NCBI RefSeq assembly: GCF_003100395.1
Contig: NZ_CP029210.1
Location: 2,604,001 to 2,668,000, forward strand
Direction of reading: 5' to 3'
DNA: 64,000 nt
DNA from: Aquabacterium olei
GTDB taxonomy: Bacteria; Pseudomonadota; Gammaproteobacteria; Burkholderiales; Burkholderiaceae_C
The position numbers and the translations under genes are program-made. This document shows, piece after piece, positions 28,934 to 38,525 of the stretch (positions are counted from its first letter, which is position 1; each line of letters begins with the position of its first letter). The notes below the pieces were generated by a model. That model saw only the letters and a list, made by a program, of their open reading frames with translations, did not search any database and was not told where the DNA came from.

Positions 28934-30367
28934 TCAGCTTTCCAGCACCCAGGTGTCCTTGGTGCCGCCGCCCTGCGAGCTGTTGACGACCAGGGAGCCT
29001 TCCTTGAGCGCCACGCGGGTCAGGCCGCCCGGCACCATGCGCACCTCCTTGCCCGACAGGACAAAGGGCCGCAGGTCGATGTGGCGCGGCGCGATGCCGC
29101 TTTCGACGAAGGTCGGACAGGTCGACAGCGACAGCGTGGGCTGCGCGATGTAGTTGCCCGGATTGGCGAGCAGCACCTGGCGGAAGGTTTCCACCTCGGC
29201 CTGGGTGGCCGCCGGGCCGACCAGCATGCCGTAGCCGCCTGCGCCGTGCACTTCCTTCACCACCAGCTCATCCAGGTGATCCAGCGTGTACTGCAGGTCA
29301 TCCTTTTCGCGGCAGACATAGGTGGGCACGTTCTGCAGGATCGGCTTCTCGCCCAGGTAGAACTCGATCATCCTGGGCACGTAGGGGTAGATCGACTTGT
29401 CGTCGGCGATCCCGGTGCCGAAGGCGTTGGCCAGCGTCACGTTGCCGGCGCGGTAGGCGCGCAGCAGCCCGGCCACGCCCAGGGTCGAATCCTTGCGGAA
29501 GACCTCGGGGTCCATGAAGTCGTCGTCCACGCGCCGGTAGATCACGTCCACCCGCTGAGGGCCGCGCGTGGTGCGCATGTAGACGAAGTCGTCCTTGACG
29601 AACAGGTCCTGCCCCTCGACCAGCTCGATGCCCATCTGCTGTGCGAGGAAGGCGTGTTCGAAGTAGGCCGAGTTGTACATGCCGGGCGTGAGCACCACGG
29701 CCGTGGGCTCGTTGACACCGGCCGGCGCCATGGTGCGCAGCGTGTCGAGCAGCAGGTCGGGGTAGTGCGCCACCGGGGCCACGCGGTGCTCGGCAAACAG
29801 TTCGGGAAAGAGCCGCATCGACATCTTGCGGTTCTCGAGCATGTAGCTCACGCCGGAGGGCACACGCAGGTTGTCTTCCAGCACGTAATACGTGCCGCTC
29901 CCATCGGGGTTGCAGGCCCGCACGATGTCGATGCCGGCGATGATGGAGTAGATGCCGCCGGGCACGTTCAGGCCCATCATCTCCTTGCGGCACTGGGCGT
30001 TGTTGAGCACGGGTTCGGCAGGGATGACGCCGGCCTTGAGAATGGCCTGGTCATGGTAGATGTCTTCAAGGAAACGGTTGAGAGCGGTGACGCGCTGCCT
30101 CAGGCCCTTCTCCATCTCGCGCCATTCGTGGGCAGGAATGATGCGCGGGATCAGATCGAAAGGTATGAGGCGCTCGGTGCCGTCGCCCGTTTCGTCCTTG
30201 TCGCCATACACCGCGAACGTGATGCCCACCCGGCGGAAGATCATTTCCGCTTCGGCACGCCGGGAGTTCATCAGGTCCTGAGGCTGCCGGCCGAGCCAGC
30301 GGTCGTAGACCTTGTAATGGTCGCGCACATCGGCGCGGCTCGCGTGCATCTCGTCGAAGAATCGCAT
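28934..30367 (-). CDS. Circularly permuted ATP-grasp protein (COG2308 type)
   Basis: A 477-residue member of the circularly permuted ATP-grasp family, predicted to ligate an amine to a carboxylate with ATP. Typical segments: AEMIFRRVGITFAVYGD, FDLIPRIIPAHEWREMEKGL, CNPDGSGTYYVLEDNLRVPSG, VKEVHGAGGYGMLVGP and the end SSQGGGTKDTWVLES. The ATG at 30365-30367 (MRFFDEMHASRADVRDHY) is the family start. It lies downstream of the transglutaminase-like gene (136-base gap, no terminator seen) and upstream of the alpha-E gene. Substrate unknown. See the fused paralogue at 31448-34048. Confidence 0.92.
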   Translation of the reverse strand: MRFFDEMHASRADVRDHYKVYDRWLGRQPQDLMNSRRAEAEMIFRRVGITFAVYGDKDETGDGTERLIPFDLIPRIIPAHEWREMEKGLRQRVTALNRFLEDIYHDQAILKAGVIPAEPVLNNAQCRKEMMGLNVPGGIYSIIAGIDIVRACNPDGSGTYYVLEDNLRVPSGVSYMLENRKMSMRLFPELFAEHRVAPVAHYPDLLLDTLRTMAPAGVNEPTAVVLTPGMYNSAYFEHAFLAQQMGIELVEGQDLFVKDDFVYMRTTRGPQRVDVIYRRVDDDFMDPEVFRKDSTLGVAGLLRAYRAGNVTLANAFGTGIADDKSIYPYVPRMIEFYLGEKPILQNVPTYVCREKDDLQYTLDHLDELVVKEVHGAGGYGMLVGPAATQAEVETFRQVLLANPGNYIAQPTLSLSTCPTFVESGIAPRHIDLRPFVLSGKEVRMVPGGLTRVALKEGSLVVNSSQGGGTKDTWVLES

Positions 30368-30503
30368 CGTTGAATCCCGTTGCGGGGGCTGAAAACCGCG
30401 TTTTCGTAACCCTTTGCATGGAGTGTGCCAGCCGTCATCCAGCGCAGCTTGAGCAGGCACAGCTTTCGGGCGTGGCGTTCGCCGCGCGCCACAGCGAGGT
30501 GCC

Positions 30504-31451
30504 TCAACGTACCGAGGCGGTGCGGGGCGTGTCGACGTCCGCGTCTTCATCCAGCAGGCGGGTGGTGACGCGCACCAACAAGGTGTGCCGCCCCCCACCG
30601 CGGATCACGCCGCGCAGGGGCGTCACGTCGCCGAAATCACGGCCATGCGCGACACGGACGTGGTGCAGCGCGGGGATGCAATCGTTGGTGGGGTCGAGGT
30701 CGAGCCAGTCGCCCGCGCGCTCGAGGCCCAGGCCCGGCACCCAGACGCTCAGCCACGCATGGGACGCATCTGCACCAACAAGGGGCGCCTGCCCCGGCGG
30801 CGGTCGCGTCAGCAGGTAACCGCTGACGTAGCGTGCGGCCACACCCCAGGCGCGCAGGCAACCGATCATCAGGTGGGCGAAGTCCTGGCAGACGCCCTGG
30901 CGGCGATCGAAGACGTCGAGGATGGGCGTGGAGATGTCGGTGGACGCGGGCGCGTACGTGAACTCGGTGTGGATGCGGTGCATCAGCTCGATCGCGGCCT
31001 CGGCCAACGGACGGCCGGGCTTCAGCGACAGGCTGGCGTACTCGCGCAGCTCGGCATGCAGCGGCACGTAGGGCGAGGCGTAGACATACTCGCACGCTGG
31101 CTCGAAAGGCCTGTGCGCCCGGTAGGCCAGGCGCCCGCGCACGTCTTCGCAGTCGGGGGCGTCGGCCGCATCGAGGCCCGGGTAGCGGTCGCGCACCTGC
31201 ACCGTGCTGCGGGCCACCACGCGCAGTTCGCTGTGCGGGGCATGCAGCGCGAAACAGGCGCGGCTGTTGTCGTGGCTGTCGCGGTGCACGCTGTGCTGCG
31301 AGGGCGATGGCGACACGGTCATGTCGAACGCCTCGAGCGTCTGGCCGGCATCCGACAGCGGCCGCAGGCAGGCGATATGCTGTGCCTGCTCCACCGGGCT
31401 GGCGTAGGTGTACAGCGTCTCGTGCTCGACGGACAGGCGGGCCACCGTCAT
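30504..31451 (-). CDS. Transglutaminase-like protein with bacterial N-terminal domain
   Basis: A 315-residue cytoplasmic-looking protein. A transglutaminase N-terminal beta domain (VEHETLYTYASPVEQAQHIACLRP) is followed by a transglutaminase/protease core with the full triad: Cys in RQGVCQDFAHLM, His in DASHAWLSVWVPG, Asp in WLDLDPTND. It could cleave or transfer peptide amides. Its ATG overlaps the stop of the ATP-grasp/alpha-E fusion (ATGA, 31448-31451), so the two are translationally coupled. This family repeatedly co-occurs with alpha-E and permuted ATP-grasp genes. Confidence 0.92.
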   Translation of the reverse strand: MTVARLSVEHETLYTYASPVEQAQHIACLRPLSDAGQTLEAFDMTVSPSPSQHSVHRDSHDNSRACFALHAPHSELRVVARSTVQVRDRYPGLDAADAPDCEDVRGRLAYRAHRPFEPACEYVYASPYVPLHAELREYASLSLKPGRPLAEAAIELMHRIHTEFTYAPASTDISTPILDVFDRRQGVCQDFAHLMIGCLRAWGVAARYVSGYLLTRPPPGQAPLVGADASHAWLSVWVPGLGLERAGDWLDLDPTNDCIPALHHVRVAHGRDFGDVTPLRGVIRGGGRHTLLVRVTTRLLDEDADVDTPRTASVR

Positions 31452-34048
31452 GCGCTCACCATCGAGTCGGTGGGCTCGGCGTGCGCGAAATAGCGCAGGC
31501 CGACCTCGTCTGACAGGCGCCAGCTGGCATCGATCAGGCGATCGAGCAGGGCCAGCACACGGGCATGGCCTTGCTCGGGATCGCACAGTTCGGCCAGCGT
31601 GACACCCACGCCTTCGTGCGGCAGCAGGGCCAGCAGGTCGCCGCCCCGGTCGGGCCGCGCGGGCAGCTTGCCGAGCTCGGTGCGCAGGCGCCGCAATACG
31701 CAGGCAAGCGCCCGCGGGTTGGTCTCGTCGAGCACCAGCAAGGCCAGCAGCGCCGGGCGCTCGAGCCGGCGCTGGTAGCGAGCCCGGAAGGTGATGATGC
31801 TGTCGAACAGCGTCAGGATCTGGTCGAAGCCCTGGGGATGGCGCAGCGCATCGGTCTCCCAGAAGGCCTTGAGGAAGGCGCTGTAGCCTTGGAGCCGCTC
31901 GATCAGGCGGCCGACGGTCAGCAGCCGCCAGCCCGGATCGCGGGTCATGCGGTCGGTCTGCGCGCCGGTCACGGCGGAGAGGTGCATGCCGAGCTGATCG
32001 AGCGCGTGCTGGGCCAGCGAGAAGGCCAGCGGGTTGCCCGGGCGCAGCGCCTCTTCGAGGTGACGCTGGAAGTCGCTGCCCATGCTGCGCAGCAGGCGGC
32101 CATGGTCGGATGACAGGCGCTCGCGCAACACCTGAGCGCAGCGCTGCAGGGCGCCCAGGTTGAAGGCCAGGCTGTAGGCGCCCTGCGCAGCCTGGGCATC
32201 GACCAGCGCCTCCAGCGCCGCGCGTTCGAACACCCGCGGCGACTGGCGCAGGCTGGGCGTGCCCGGGGGCACCAGGCCGTTGGCCAGAGCCAGGGCCGAC
32301 AGCGCCTCGAGCACGGCGTTCTCGGGCTCGTCGTCGGCCGACTGCAGGTTCAGCAGCCCCTGCGTCAGGCGCAACTGCAACTCGCTGCGCTCGGTGTAGC
32401 GGCCCATCCAGAACAGGTTTTCGCCGGTGCGGCTGGCCACCGGGCGCTGGCGCTGCACCAGCTCGTCCAGCTTCACGGTGGCGGGCAGCATGGAGAAGGT
32501 GTCCACCGGGCCATCCGTCATCACCCAGGTGTCCAGGCTCGATCCGCCGAGCTGCATGGACACGGGGCCGGCGTCGCGTGTGGCAATGCGGGTCATGCCA
32601 CCGGGCAGCACCTGCCAGCCTCCGCGCCCGTCCGACAACGCATAGACGCGCAGGGACGCGCCTCGCATCGCCACGCGCCCTTCGCTCCACACCGGCGCCT
32701 GGGCGTAAGGCACAAAGCGTTGCAGCGTGTAGGCCGCAGGGTCGTGGTCGATGCGACTGCGCCAGGTCTGCAGGGCAGCGGGGGTCAGCGTGGGACCGGT
32801 GATGGCGTCGAAGCTCTGGCGCAGGCGCGGCGAGCCGAAACCCGGTGTGCCCGCATACGGAAAGCTCGGACGGATGACGTGGGCCTGGAGCTCCTCGCGG
32901 ACTCGCTGCCACACCGGGGCTTCGCCACACCACCAGGTGTGCAGCGACGGCAGGGCCAGCGGCTCGCCCAGCAGCCGCTCGGACAGCGCGGGCAGGAAGC
33001 CGTGCACCGCCGGCGACTCGAGAAAGCCGGTGCCCAGGGCGTTGGCCAGCACCACCTTGCCGGCGCGCACGGCCTGAAGCAGCCCCGGCACGCCGAGGGT
33101 CGACTCGGACCGCAGCTCCAGGGGGTCGCAGAAGTCGTCGTCCAGCCGCCGCAGCAGGCCGTGGATGGGCTCGAGGCCCTGCACCGTCTTCAGGTAGACG
33201 GTGTCGTCGCGCACGACCAGGTCACCGCCCTCGACCAGCGGCAGGCCGAGGTAACGCGCCAGGTAGGCCTGCTCGAAATAGGTCTCGTTGTAGGGGCCGG
33301 GCGTCAGCAGCGCCAGCCGCGGTGTGGCGCCCCCGGCGCAACGGCTGGCCAGTTCGGTCACGGTGTCGATCAGGCGGCGGTAGCCCGTGGCCAGATGCTG
33401 CACATTCAGTGCGCGGTAGGCCTCGGGGAACAGGCGCGACACGATCAGCCGGTTCTGCATGACATAGCCCAGGCCCGACGGGGCCTGGGTGCGCTGCGAC
33501 ACCACCCACCAGGCGCCATCGGGCCCCCGCACCAGGTCGAAGGCGACCACATGCAGGTACACATCGCCGACCGGCGAGACGCCTTGCAGACCCCGCAGGT
33601 AGCCCGGATGACCGAGCACCAGCGCGGGGGGGAGCAGCCCCTCCTTCAAGGCAGACTGCGGGCCATAGACGTCGCGCAGGATGTGGTCCAGCAGGCTGGC
33701 GCGCTGCGCAATGCCGCGCTCTAGGCTGCGCCATTCGTCGGCGTCGATCAGCAGCGGCAGCGTCTCGAGCGACCAGGGGCGGCTGGGTTCGCCCTGGGCG
33801 TTGTAGACGTTGTAGGTGATCCCGTCCTCGTTGATCTGCCGGGCAAGCAGGGCCTGGCGGCGGGTCAGGTCGTCCAGCGGCGCGCCCAGCTGGTCTGCAA
33901 AGACCTGCCAGGCGGGCCGAAGCACGCCCTCCGGCCCGCGCAGTTCGTCGTGGTGCCCGCTTTCCACAGCGGCGGCCCGGCGCAACAGGTCCTCCGTCAC
34001 GGCAGGGGCGGGGTCGACTTCGTCAAAAAGGGGCACTGAGGAGGACAT
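31448..34048 (-). CDS. Fused circularly permuted ATP-grasp and alpha-E protein
   Basis: An 866-residue fusion. The N-terminal ~520 residues are a circularly permuted ATP-grasp (LARQINEDGITYNVYNAQGE, ADEWRSLERGIAQR, LTPGPYNETYFEQAYLARYLG, QVLPGGMTRIATRD, GGSSLDTWVMTD). The C-terminal ~320 are an alpha-E domain (ASRTGENLFWMGRYTERSELQLRLTQ). The ATG at 34046-34048 is preferred to a TTG at 34069; neither has a strong Shine-Dalgarno. This is a second copy of both activities, beside the split pair at 27856-30367. It leads the operon and is coupled to the transglutaminase-like gene. It is divergent from the RND pump across 219 bases. Confidence 0.92.
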   Translation of the reverse strand: MSSSVPLFDEVDPAPAVTEDLLRRAAAVESGHHDELRGPEGVLRPAWQVFADQLGAPLDDLTRRQALLARQINEDGITYNVYNAQGEPSRPWSLETLPLLIDADEWRSLERGIAQRASLLDHILRDVYGPQSALKEGLLPPALVLGHPGYLRGLQGVSPVGDVYLHVVAFDLVRGPDGAWWVVSQRTQAPSGLGYVMQNRLIVSRLFPEAYRALNVQHLATGYRRLIDTVTELASRCAGGATPRLALLTPGPYNETYFEQAYLARYLGLPLVEGGDLVVRDDTVYLKTVQGLEPIHGLLRRLDDDFCDPLELRSESTLGVPGLLQAVRAGKVVLANALGTGFLESPAVHGFLPALSERLLGEPLALPSLHTWWCGEAPVWQRVREELQAHVIRPSFPYAGTPGFGSPRLRQSFDAITGPTLTPAALQTWRSRIDHDPAAYTLQRFVPYAQAPVWSEGRVAMRGASLRVYALSDGRGGWQVLPGGMTRIATRDAGPVSMQLGGSSLDTWVMTDGPVDTFSMLPATVKLDELVQRQRPVASRTGENLFWMGRYTERSELQLRLTQGLLNLQSADDEPENAVLEALSALALANGLVPPGTPSLRQSPRVFERAALEALVDAQAAQGAYSLAFNLGALQRCAQVLRERLSSDHGRLLRSMGSDFQRHLEEALRPGNPLAFSLAQHALDQLGMHLSAVTGAQTDRMTRDPGWRLLTVGRLIERLQGYSAFLKAFWETDALRHPQGFDQILTLFDSIITFRARYQRRLERPALLALLVLDETNPRALACVLRRLRTELGKLPARPDRGGDLLALLPHEGVGVTLAELCDPEQGHARVLALLDRLIDASWRLSDEVGLRYFAHAEPTDSMVSA

Positions 34049-34267
34049 GGGCAGGCAGGGGCTCGGCAACCGGTCTGGAAAACCGGCCCGTGCATTGTCG
34101 ACGAAGCAAGCAAGAGGCTTACCACGCGTTCACCCGCGGCGGCGAAACCGGAGGCCCAGGGCGGGTACGACACGGCGTCCGAGGCCTTTCGGACCGCCCG
34201 CGTACACTCGCTGGCGACATGCCGGCAAGGGCCACGTCGAGGGCCCGTCACCATGCCAAGGGAAGCC

Positions 34268-35407
34268 ATGAACCGACTCCGCAGCCTGACCCTGACCGCC
34301 ACCCTGCTGACCCTCACCCTGCTGGGGGCCTGCGGGCGCGATGAATCCGCCAAGCCTGCTGAAGGCGCCGCTGCCGCGGACTCGGACTCCAGCCCCGGCG
34401 CCGCGGCCGCCCGTGCGGCGCTCAGCGTCAACGTCACGTCGCTGGAGGCGGCTTCGTGGCCGCGCACGATCAGTGCCGACGGCAGCATTGCCGCCTGGCA
34501 GGAGGCCATCATCGGCGCCGAGACCAGCGGGCTGCGTCTGCAGCAGGTGCTGGTCAATGTGGGCGACACGGTGCGCCGTGGGCAGGTGCTGGCCGAGTTC
34601 CGCCAGGACACCGTGCGCGCCGAGGCCGCGGCCACGCGGGCCGCTGTCGCCGAAGCGCAAGCGGCCCTGGCCGAGGCCCAGGCCAATGCCGAACGCGCCC
34701 GCCAGTTGCAGCCGCAGGGCTTCATGAGCGCGCAGCAGGTGCAACAGGCGCTCACCGTCGAGCAGACCGCCCGCGCCCGGGTCGAGGCCCAGAAGGCCCG
34801 CCTGGCGGTCGACGACCTGCGGCTGAGCCAGACCCGCGTGCTGGCACCGGATGACGGCGTGATCTCGGCCCGCCCGGCCACGGTCGGCAGCGTGGTGCAG
34901 CCCGGCCAGGAACTGTTCCGCCTGATCCGACAGGGCCGGCTGGAGTGGCGCGGCGAAGTGCCCCAGGTCGATCTGGAACGCGTGCAACCCGGGCAGCCCG
35001 TGAACCTGACGCTGACCGGTGGCACCACGCTGAATGGCAAGGTGCGCACTGTTGCCCCTACCTTGAACCCGGGCAACCGCCTGGGCCTCGTCTATGTGGA
35101 CGTGCCCGCGGGCGGCGTCGCACGGGCCGGGATGTTTGCCACGGGGCGCATCGAGCTGGGCGCAACCCCTGCGCAGACCCTGCCGCAAAGCGCCGTGCTG
35201 CTGCGTGAGGGCTTCCACCTCGTCTACACCGTGGGCCCGGGCAACCGGCTGCGTGCGGTGAAGATCGACGTGGGGCGCCGCGTGGGCGACCGCATCGAGG
35301 TACGCGGTGGCCTCAAGCCGGAAGACCGCGTGGTGGTGTCGGGCGGGGCCTTCCTCAGCGAAGGCGACCTGGTGAAGGTGGTCGCCAGCGCACCGGCCGC
35401 ACGGTGA
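34268..35407 (+). CDS. RND efflux periplasmic adaptor (membrane fusion lipoprotein)
   Basis: A 379-residue HlyD/AcrA-family adaptor. It starts MNRLRSLTLTATLLTLTLLGAC, a lipoprotein signal with the lipobox LLGAC. A biotinyl-lipoyl segment (ETSGLRLQQVLVNVGDTVRRGQVLAE), a helical hairpin, and the beta-barrel and proximal domain follow. It links the inner-membrane pump to an outer-membrane TolC-type channel, none of which is adjacent. AGGGAAG precedes the ATG at 34268. The pump gene follows by 10 bases. Confidence 0.93.
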   Translation: MNRLRSLTLTATLLTLTLLGACGRDESAKPAEGAAAADSDSSPGAAAARAALSVNVTSLEAASWPRTISADGSIAAWQEAIIGAETSGLRLQQVLVNVGDTVRRGQVLAEFRQDTVRAEAAATRAAVAEAQAALAEAQANAERARQLQPQGFMSAQQVQQALTVEQTARARVEAQKARLAVDDLRLSQTRVLAPDDGVISARPATVGSVVQPGQELFRLIRQGRLEWRGEVPQVDLERVQPGQPVNLTLTGGTTLNGKVRTVAPTLNPGNRLGLVYVDVPAGGVARAGMFATGRIELGATPAQTLPQSAVLLREGFHLVYTVGPGNRLRAVKIDVGRRVGDRIEVRGGLKPEDRVVVSGGAFLSEGDLVKVVASAPAAR

Positions 35408-35417
35408 AGGACACCCC

Positions 35418-38400
35418 ATGAGCGTCAACGTCTCGTCCTGGTCGATCCGCAACCCGATCCCGGCCATCCTGCTGTTCATCATGCTCACCCTGGTGGGCCT
35501 GATGGGCTTCAGCCGGATGAAGATCCAGAACTTCCCCGACATCGAGCTGCCCTCGGTGGTGGTGACGGCCCAGCTGCCCGGCGCCTCGCCCGCCCAGCTG
35601 GAAACCCAGGTGGCGCGCAAGATCGAGAACAGTGTGGCCACGCTGCAGGGCGTCAAGCACATCTACACCACGGTGCAGGACGGCCAGTCGACGACCACGG
35701 TCGAGTTCCGCCTGGAAAAGCCCATCCAGGAAGCCGTGGACGACGTGCGCGACGCGGTGGCACGTGTGCGGGCCGATCTACCCGCCGAACTGCGTGACCC
35801 GGCCATCTCGAAGATCAACCTCTCGGGCCTGCCCATCCTGACCTTCACGGTGGCCTCGCCGCGCATGGACGACGAGGCGTTGTCCTGGTTCGTGGACCAC
35901 ACCGTCACACGCCGGCTGCTGTCGGTCAAGGGGGTGGGAGCGGTCTCGCGCGTGGGCGGTGTCACCCGCGAAGTGCGCGTCGAACTCGACCCCTCGCGCC
36001 TGCTGGCCCTCAACACCACGGTGGCCGATGTGTCGCGGCAGCTGCGGGCCATCCAGCAGGAGGCCTCGGGCGGCCGGGCCGACATCGGCGGCGCCGAGCA
36101 GTCGGTGCGGACCATTGCCACCGTGCAGTCGGCCGAAGAACTCGGCGCCATGTCGATCAGTTTGTCGGACGGGCGCCGCGTGCGGCTGGACACCGTGGCC
36201 AGCGTGCGCGACACCGTGGCCGACGTCCGCAGCGCCGCCTTCCTGAACGGCAAGCCGGTGGTCGGCTTCGAGGTGGTGCGGGCGCGCGGCGCCGGCGAAG
36301 TCGAGGTGGAGTCCGGCGTGCGCGAGGCATTGGCCCGCCTGCAGCAGGAACACCCCGACATCACCGTGACCGAGGCCTTCAACTTCGTCGATCCGGTCAA
36401 GGAAAACTACACGGGCTCGATGCACCTGCTGTACGAGGGTGCCGCGCTGGCCGTGATCGTGGTCTTCCTCTTCCTCCGCGACTGGCGGGCCACGCTGGTG
36501 GCCGCCGCCGCCCTGCCCCTGTCGGTGCTGCCCACCTTCGGCGTCATGTACCTGTTCGGCTTCACCGTCAACGTGGTGACGCTGCTGTCGCTGTCCATCG
36601 TCGTGGGCGTGCTGGTCGACGATGCCATCGTCGAGATCGAGAACATCATGCGCCACCTGCGCATGGGCAAGACGCCCTACCAGGCCGCGATGGAGGCCGC
36701 CGACGAGATCGGCCTGGCGGTGATCGCCACGACCTTCACACTGATTGCCGTCTTCCTGCCCACCGCCTTCATGAGCGGGGTGGCCGGCAAGTTCTTCGTG
36801 CAGTTCGGGTGGACGGCCGCGATCGCCGTGTTCTTCTCGCTGGTGGTGGCGCGGATGCTGACGCCCATGATGGCGGCCTACATCCTCAAGCCGCCGCGCC
36901 ACGCGCACCGCGAGCCCTTCTGGATGGCGCGCTACCTGGGCTGGGCACGCTGGTGTCTGAAGCACCGCCTGCTGACGGTGTTGCTGACCATCGGCTTCTT
37001 CGTGGCCTCGATCGCCATGGCGGGCCGGCTGCCCACCGGCTTCCTGCCGCCAGACGACCTCTCGCAGACGCAGGTGACGCTGACCCTGCCACCCGGCAGC
37101 ACGCTGGCCCAGGCGAAACAGCTGGCCGAAGAGGCGCGGCGCATCGTGGCGGCCAACCCCAACGTGAAGCTGGTCTACACGGCCATCGGGGCCGGCAAGG
37201 CGGGTGGGGATCCCTTCACGTCGGCCGGCGCCAGCGAGGTCAGCAAGGCCACCCTCACGGTCAACCTCACCCACCGCAGCGAGCGCCCGGGCCTGACCAA
37301 ACAGGACATCGAGGGCGAGATGCGCGAGGCCCTGCAAGCCCTGCCCGGCGCCCGCGTGCGCGTGGGCCTCGGCGGCGCCAACGACAAGTACATCCTGGTG
37401 CTGGCCGGCGAAGACGGCGAGGTGCTGAGCGCCCACGCGGCCAAGGTCGAGCGCGAGTTGCGCACCCTGCCCGGCATCGGCAACGTCACGTCGACGGCCA
37501 GCCTGGTGCGCCCCGAACTGATCGTGCGGCCCGACTTTGCGCGGGCCGCCGACCTGGGCGTCACGGCCAGCGCCATCGCCGACACGCTGCGCGTGGCCAC
37601 CGCCGGGGATTATGACCAGAGCCTGTCCAAGCTCAACCTGGCCCAGCGTCAGGTGCCGGTGGTGGTGCGACTCCCCACCTCCGCGCGCGAGGACATCGAG
37701 CTGCTGCGCCGCCTGCCCGTGCCCGGTGCGCAGGGCGCGGTGCCGCTCTCCAGCGTGGCCACCATCGCCCTCGCCAGCGGCCCCGCCCAGATCGACCGCT
37801 ACGACCGCCAGCGCAACATCAACTTCGAGATCGAGCTGAACCAGCAGCCGCTGGGAGCCGTGGAAGCAGCGGCCCTGGCCCTGCCCAGCCTGCGCAACCT
37901 GCCCCCCGGCGTCACGCAGACCACGGTGGGCGATGCCGAAGCCATGGGCGAGCTCTTCGCCAGCTTCGGCCTGGCCATGCTGACCGGCGTGCTGTGCATC
38001 TACGTGGTGCTCGTGCTGCTGTTCAAGGACTTCATCCAGCCTGCCACCATCCTCACGGCACTGGTGTTGTCGGTGCCGGGTGCGATCGTCGCGCTGTTCA
38101 TCACGCAGACGGCGCTGTCCATGCCGTCGATGATCGGCCTCATCATGCTGATGGGCATCGCCACCAAGAACTCCATCCTGCTGGTGGACTACGTGATCCT
38201 CGCCCAACGCGAGCAGGGCCTGTCGCGCTTCGAGGCCATTCTCGATGCCTGCCACAAGCGCGCGCAGCCCATCATCATGACGACCGTCGCGATGGGGGCC
38301 GGCATGATGCCCATTGCGCTGGGCATCGGCGTGGACCCGAGCTTCCGCGCGCCGATGGCCATCGTGGTGATCGGCGGGCTGATCACGTCCACGTTCCTGA

Positions 38401-38525
38401 GCCTGCTGGTGATCCCGGTGGTGTTCAGCCTGGTGGACGGCGGCATTGCCCGCACGAAGCGGCTGGTGCGCCGCGCACGCGGCGCTGCCGGAGAGGCAGA
38501 GGCCCCGCTGCGCGAGGTGAACTGA
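35418..38525 (+). CDS. RND-family efflux transporter, inner-membrane pump
   Basis: A 1035-residue AcrB/MdtB-like proton-driven exporter with twelve membrane segments in two halves and two large periplasmic loops. Proton-relay aspartates are seen in membrane segment 4 (GVLVDDAIVEIEN, ~401-402). Second-half motifs include IMLMGIATKNSILLVDYV and DACHKRAQPIIMTT. Length is normal. The substrate cannot be read. It forms a two-gene operon with the adaptor. Its stop codon directly abuts the stop of the convergent DUF2126 gene with no spacer and no terminator between. Confidence 0.94.
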   Translation: MSVNVSSWSIRNPIPAILLFIMLTLVGLMGFSRMKIQNFPDIELPSVVVTAQLPGASPAQLETQVARKIENSVATLQGVKHIYTTVQDGQSTTTVEFRLEKPIQEAVDDVRDAVARVRADLPAELRDPAISKINLSGLPILTFTVASPRMDDEALSWFVDHTVTRRLLSVKGVGAVSRVGGVTREVRVELDPSRLLALNTTVADVSRQLRAIQQEASGGRADIGGAEQSVRTIATVQSAEELGAMSISLSDGRRVRLDTVASVRDTVADVRSAAFLNGKPVVGFEVVRARGAGEVEVESGVREALARLQQEHPDITVTEAFNFVDPVKENYTGSMHLLYEGAALAVIVVFLFLRDWRATLVAAAALPLSVLPTFGVMYLFGFTVNVVTLLSLSIVVGVLVDDAIVEIENIMRHLRMGKTPYQAAMEAADEIGLAVIATTFTLIAVFLPTAFMSGVAGKFFVQFGWTAAIAVFFSLVVARMLTPMMAAYILKPPRHAHREPFWMARYLGWARWCLKHRLLTVLLTIGFFVASIAMAGRLPTGFLPPDDLSQTQVTLTLPPGSTLAQAKQLAEEARRIVAANPNVKLVYTAIGAGKAGGDPFTSAGASEVSKATLTVNLTHRSERPGLTKQDIEGEMREALQALPGARVRVGLGGANDKYILVLAGEDGEVLSAHAAKVERELRTLPGIGNVTSTASLVRPELIVRPDFARAADLGVTASAIADTLRVATAGDYDQSLSKLNLAQRQVPVVVRLPTSAREDIELLRRLPVPGAQGAVPLSSVATIALASGPAQIDRYDRQRNINFEIELNQQPLGAVEAAALALPSLRNLPPGVTQTTVGDAEAMGELFASFGLAMLTGVLCIYVVLVLLFKDFIQPATILTALVLSVPGAIVALFITQTALSMPSMIGLIMLMGIATKNSILLVDYVILAQREQGLSRFEAILDACHKRAQPIIMTTVAMGAGMMPIALGIGVDPSFRAPMAIVVIGGLITSTFLSLLVIPVVFSLVDGGIARTKRLVRRARGAAGEAEAPLREVN

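Noticed and set aside
31452..32933. Possible N-terminal extension of the transglutaminase-like protein to 809 codons.
   Set aside because: The upstream part is another frame of the ATP-grasp/alpha-E fusion. The ATGA overlap at 31448-31451 and the family N-terminus mark the real start.
35778..38255. Minus-strand open frame of 825 codons opposite the RND pump.
   Set aside because: Antisense to conserved RND motifs; His/Gly/Gln-rich with no domain, a by-product of GC bias.
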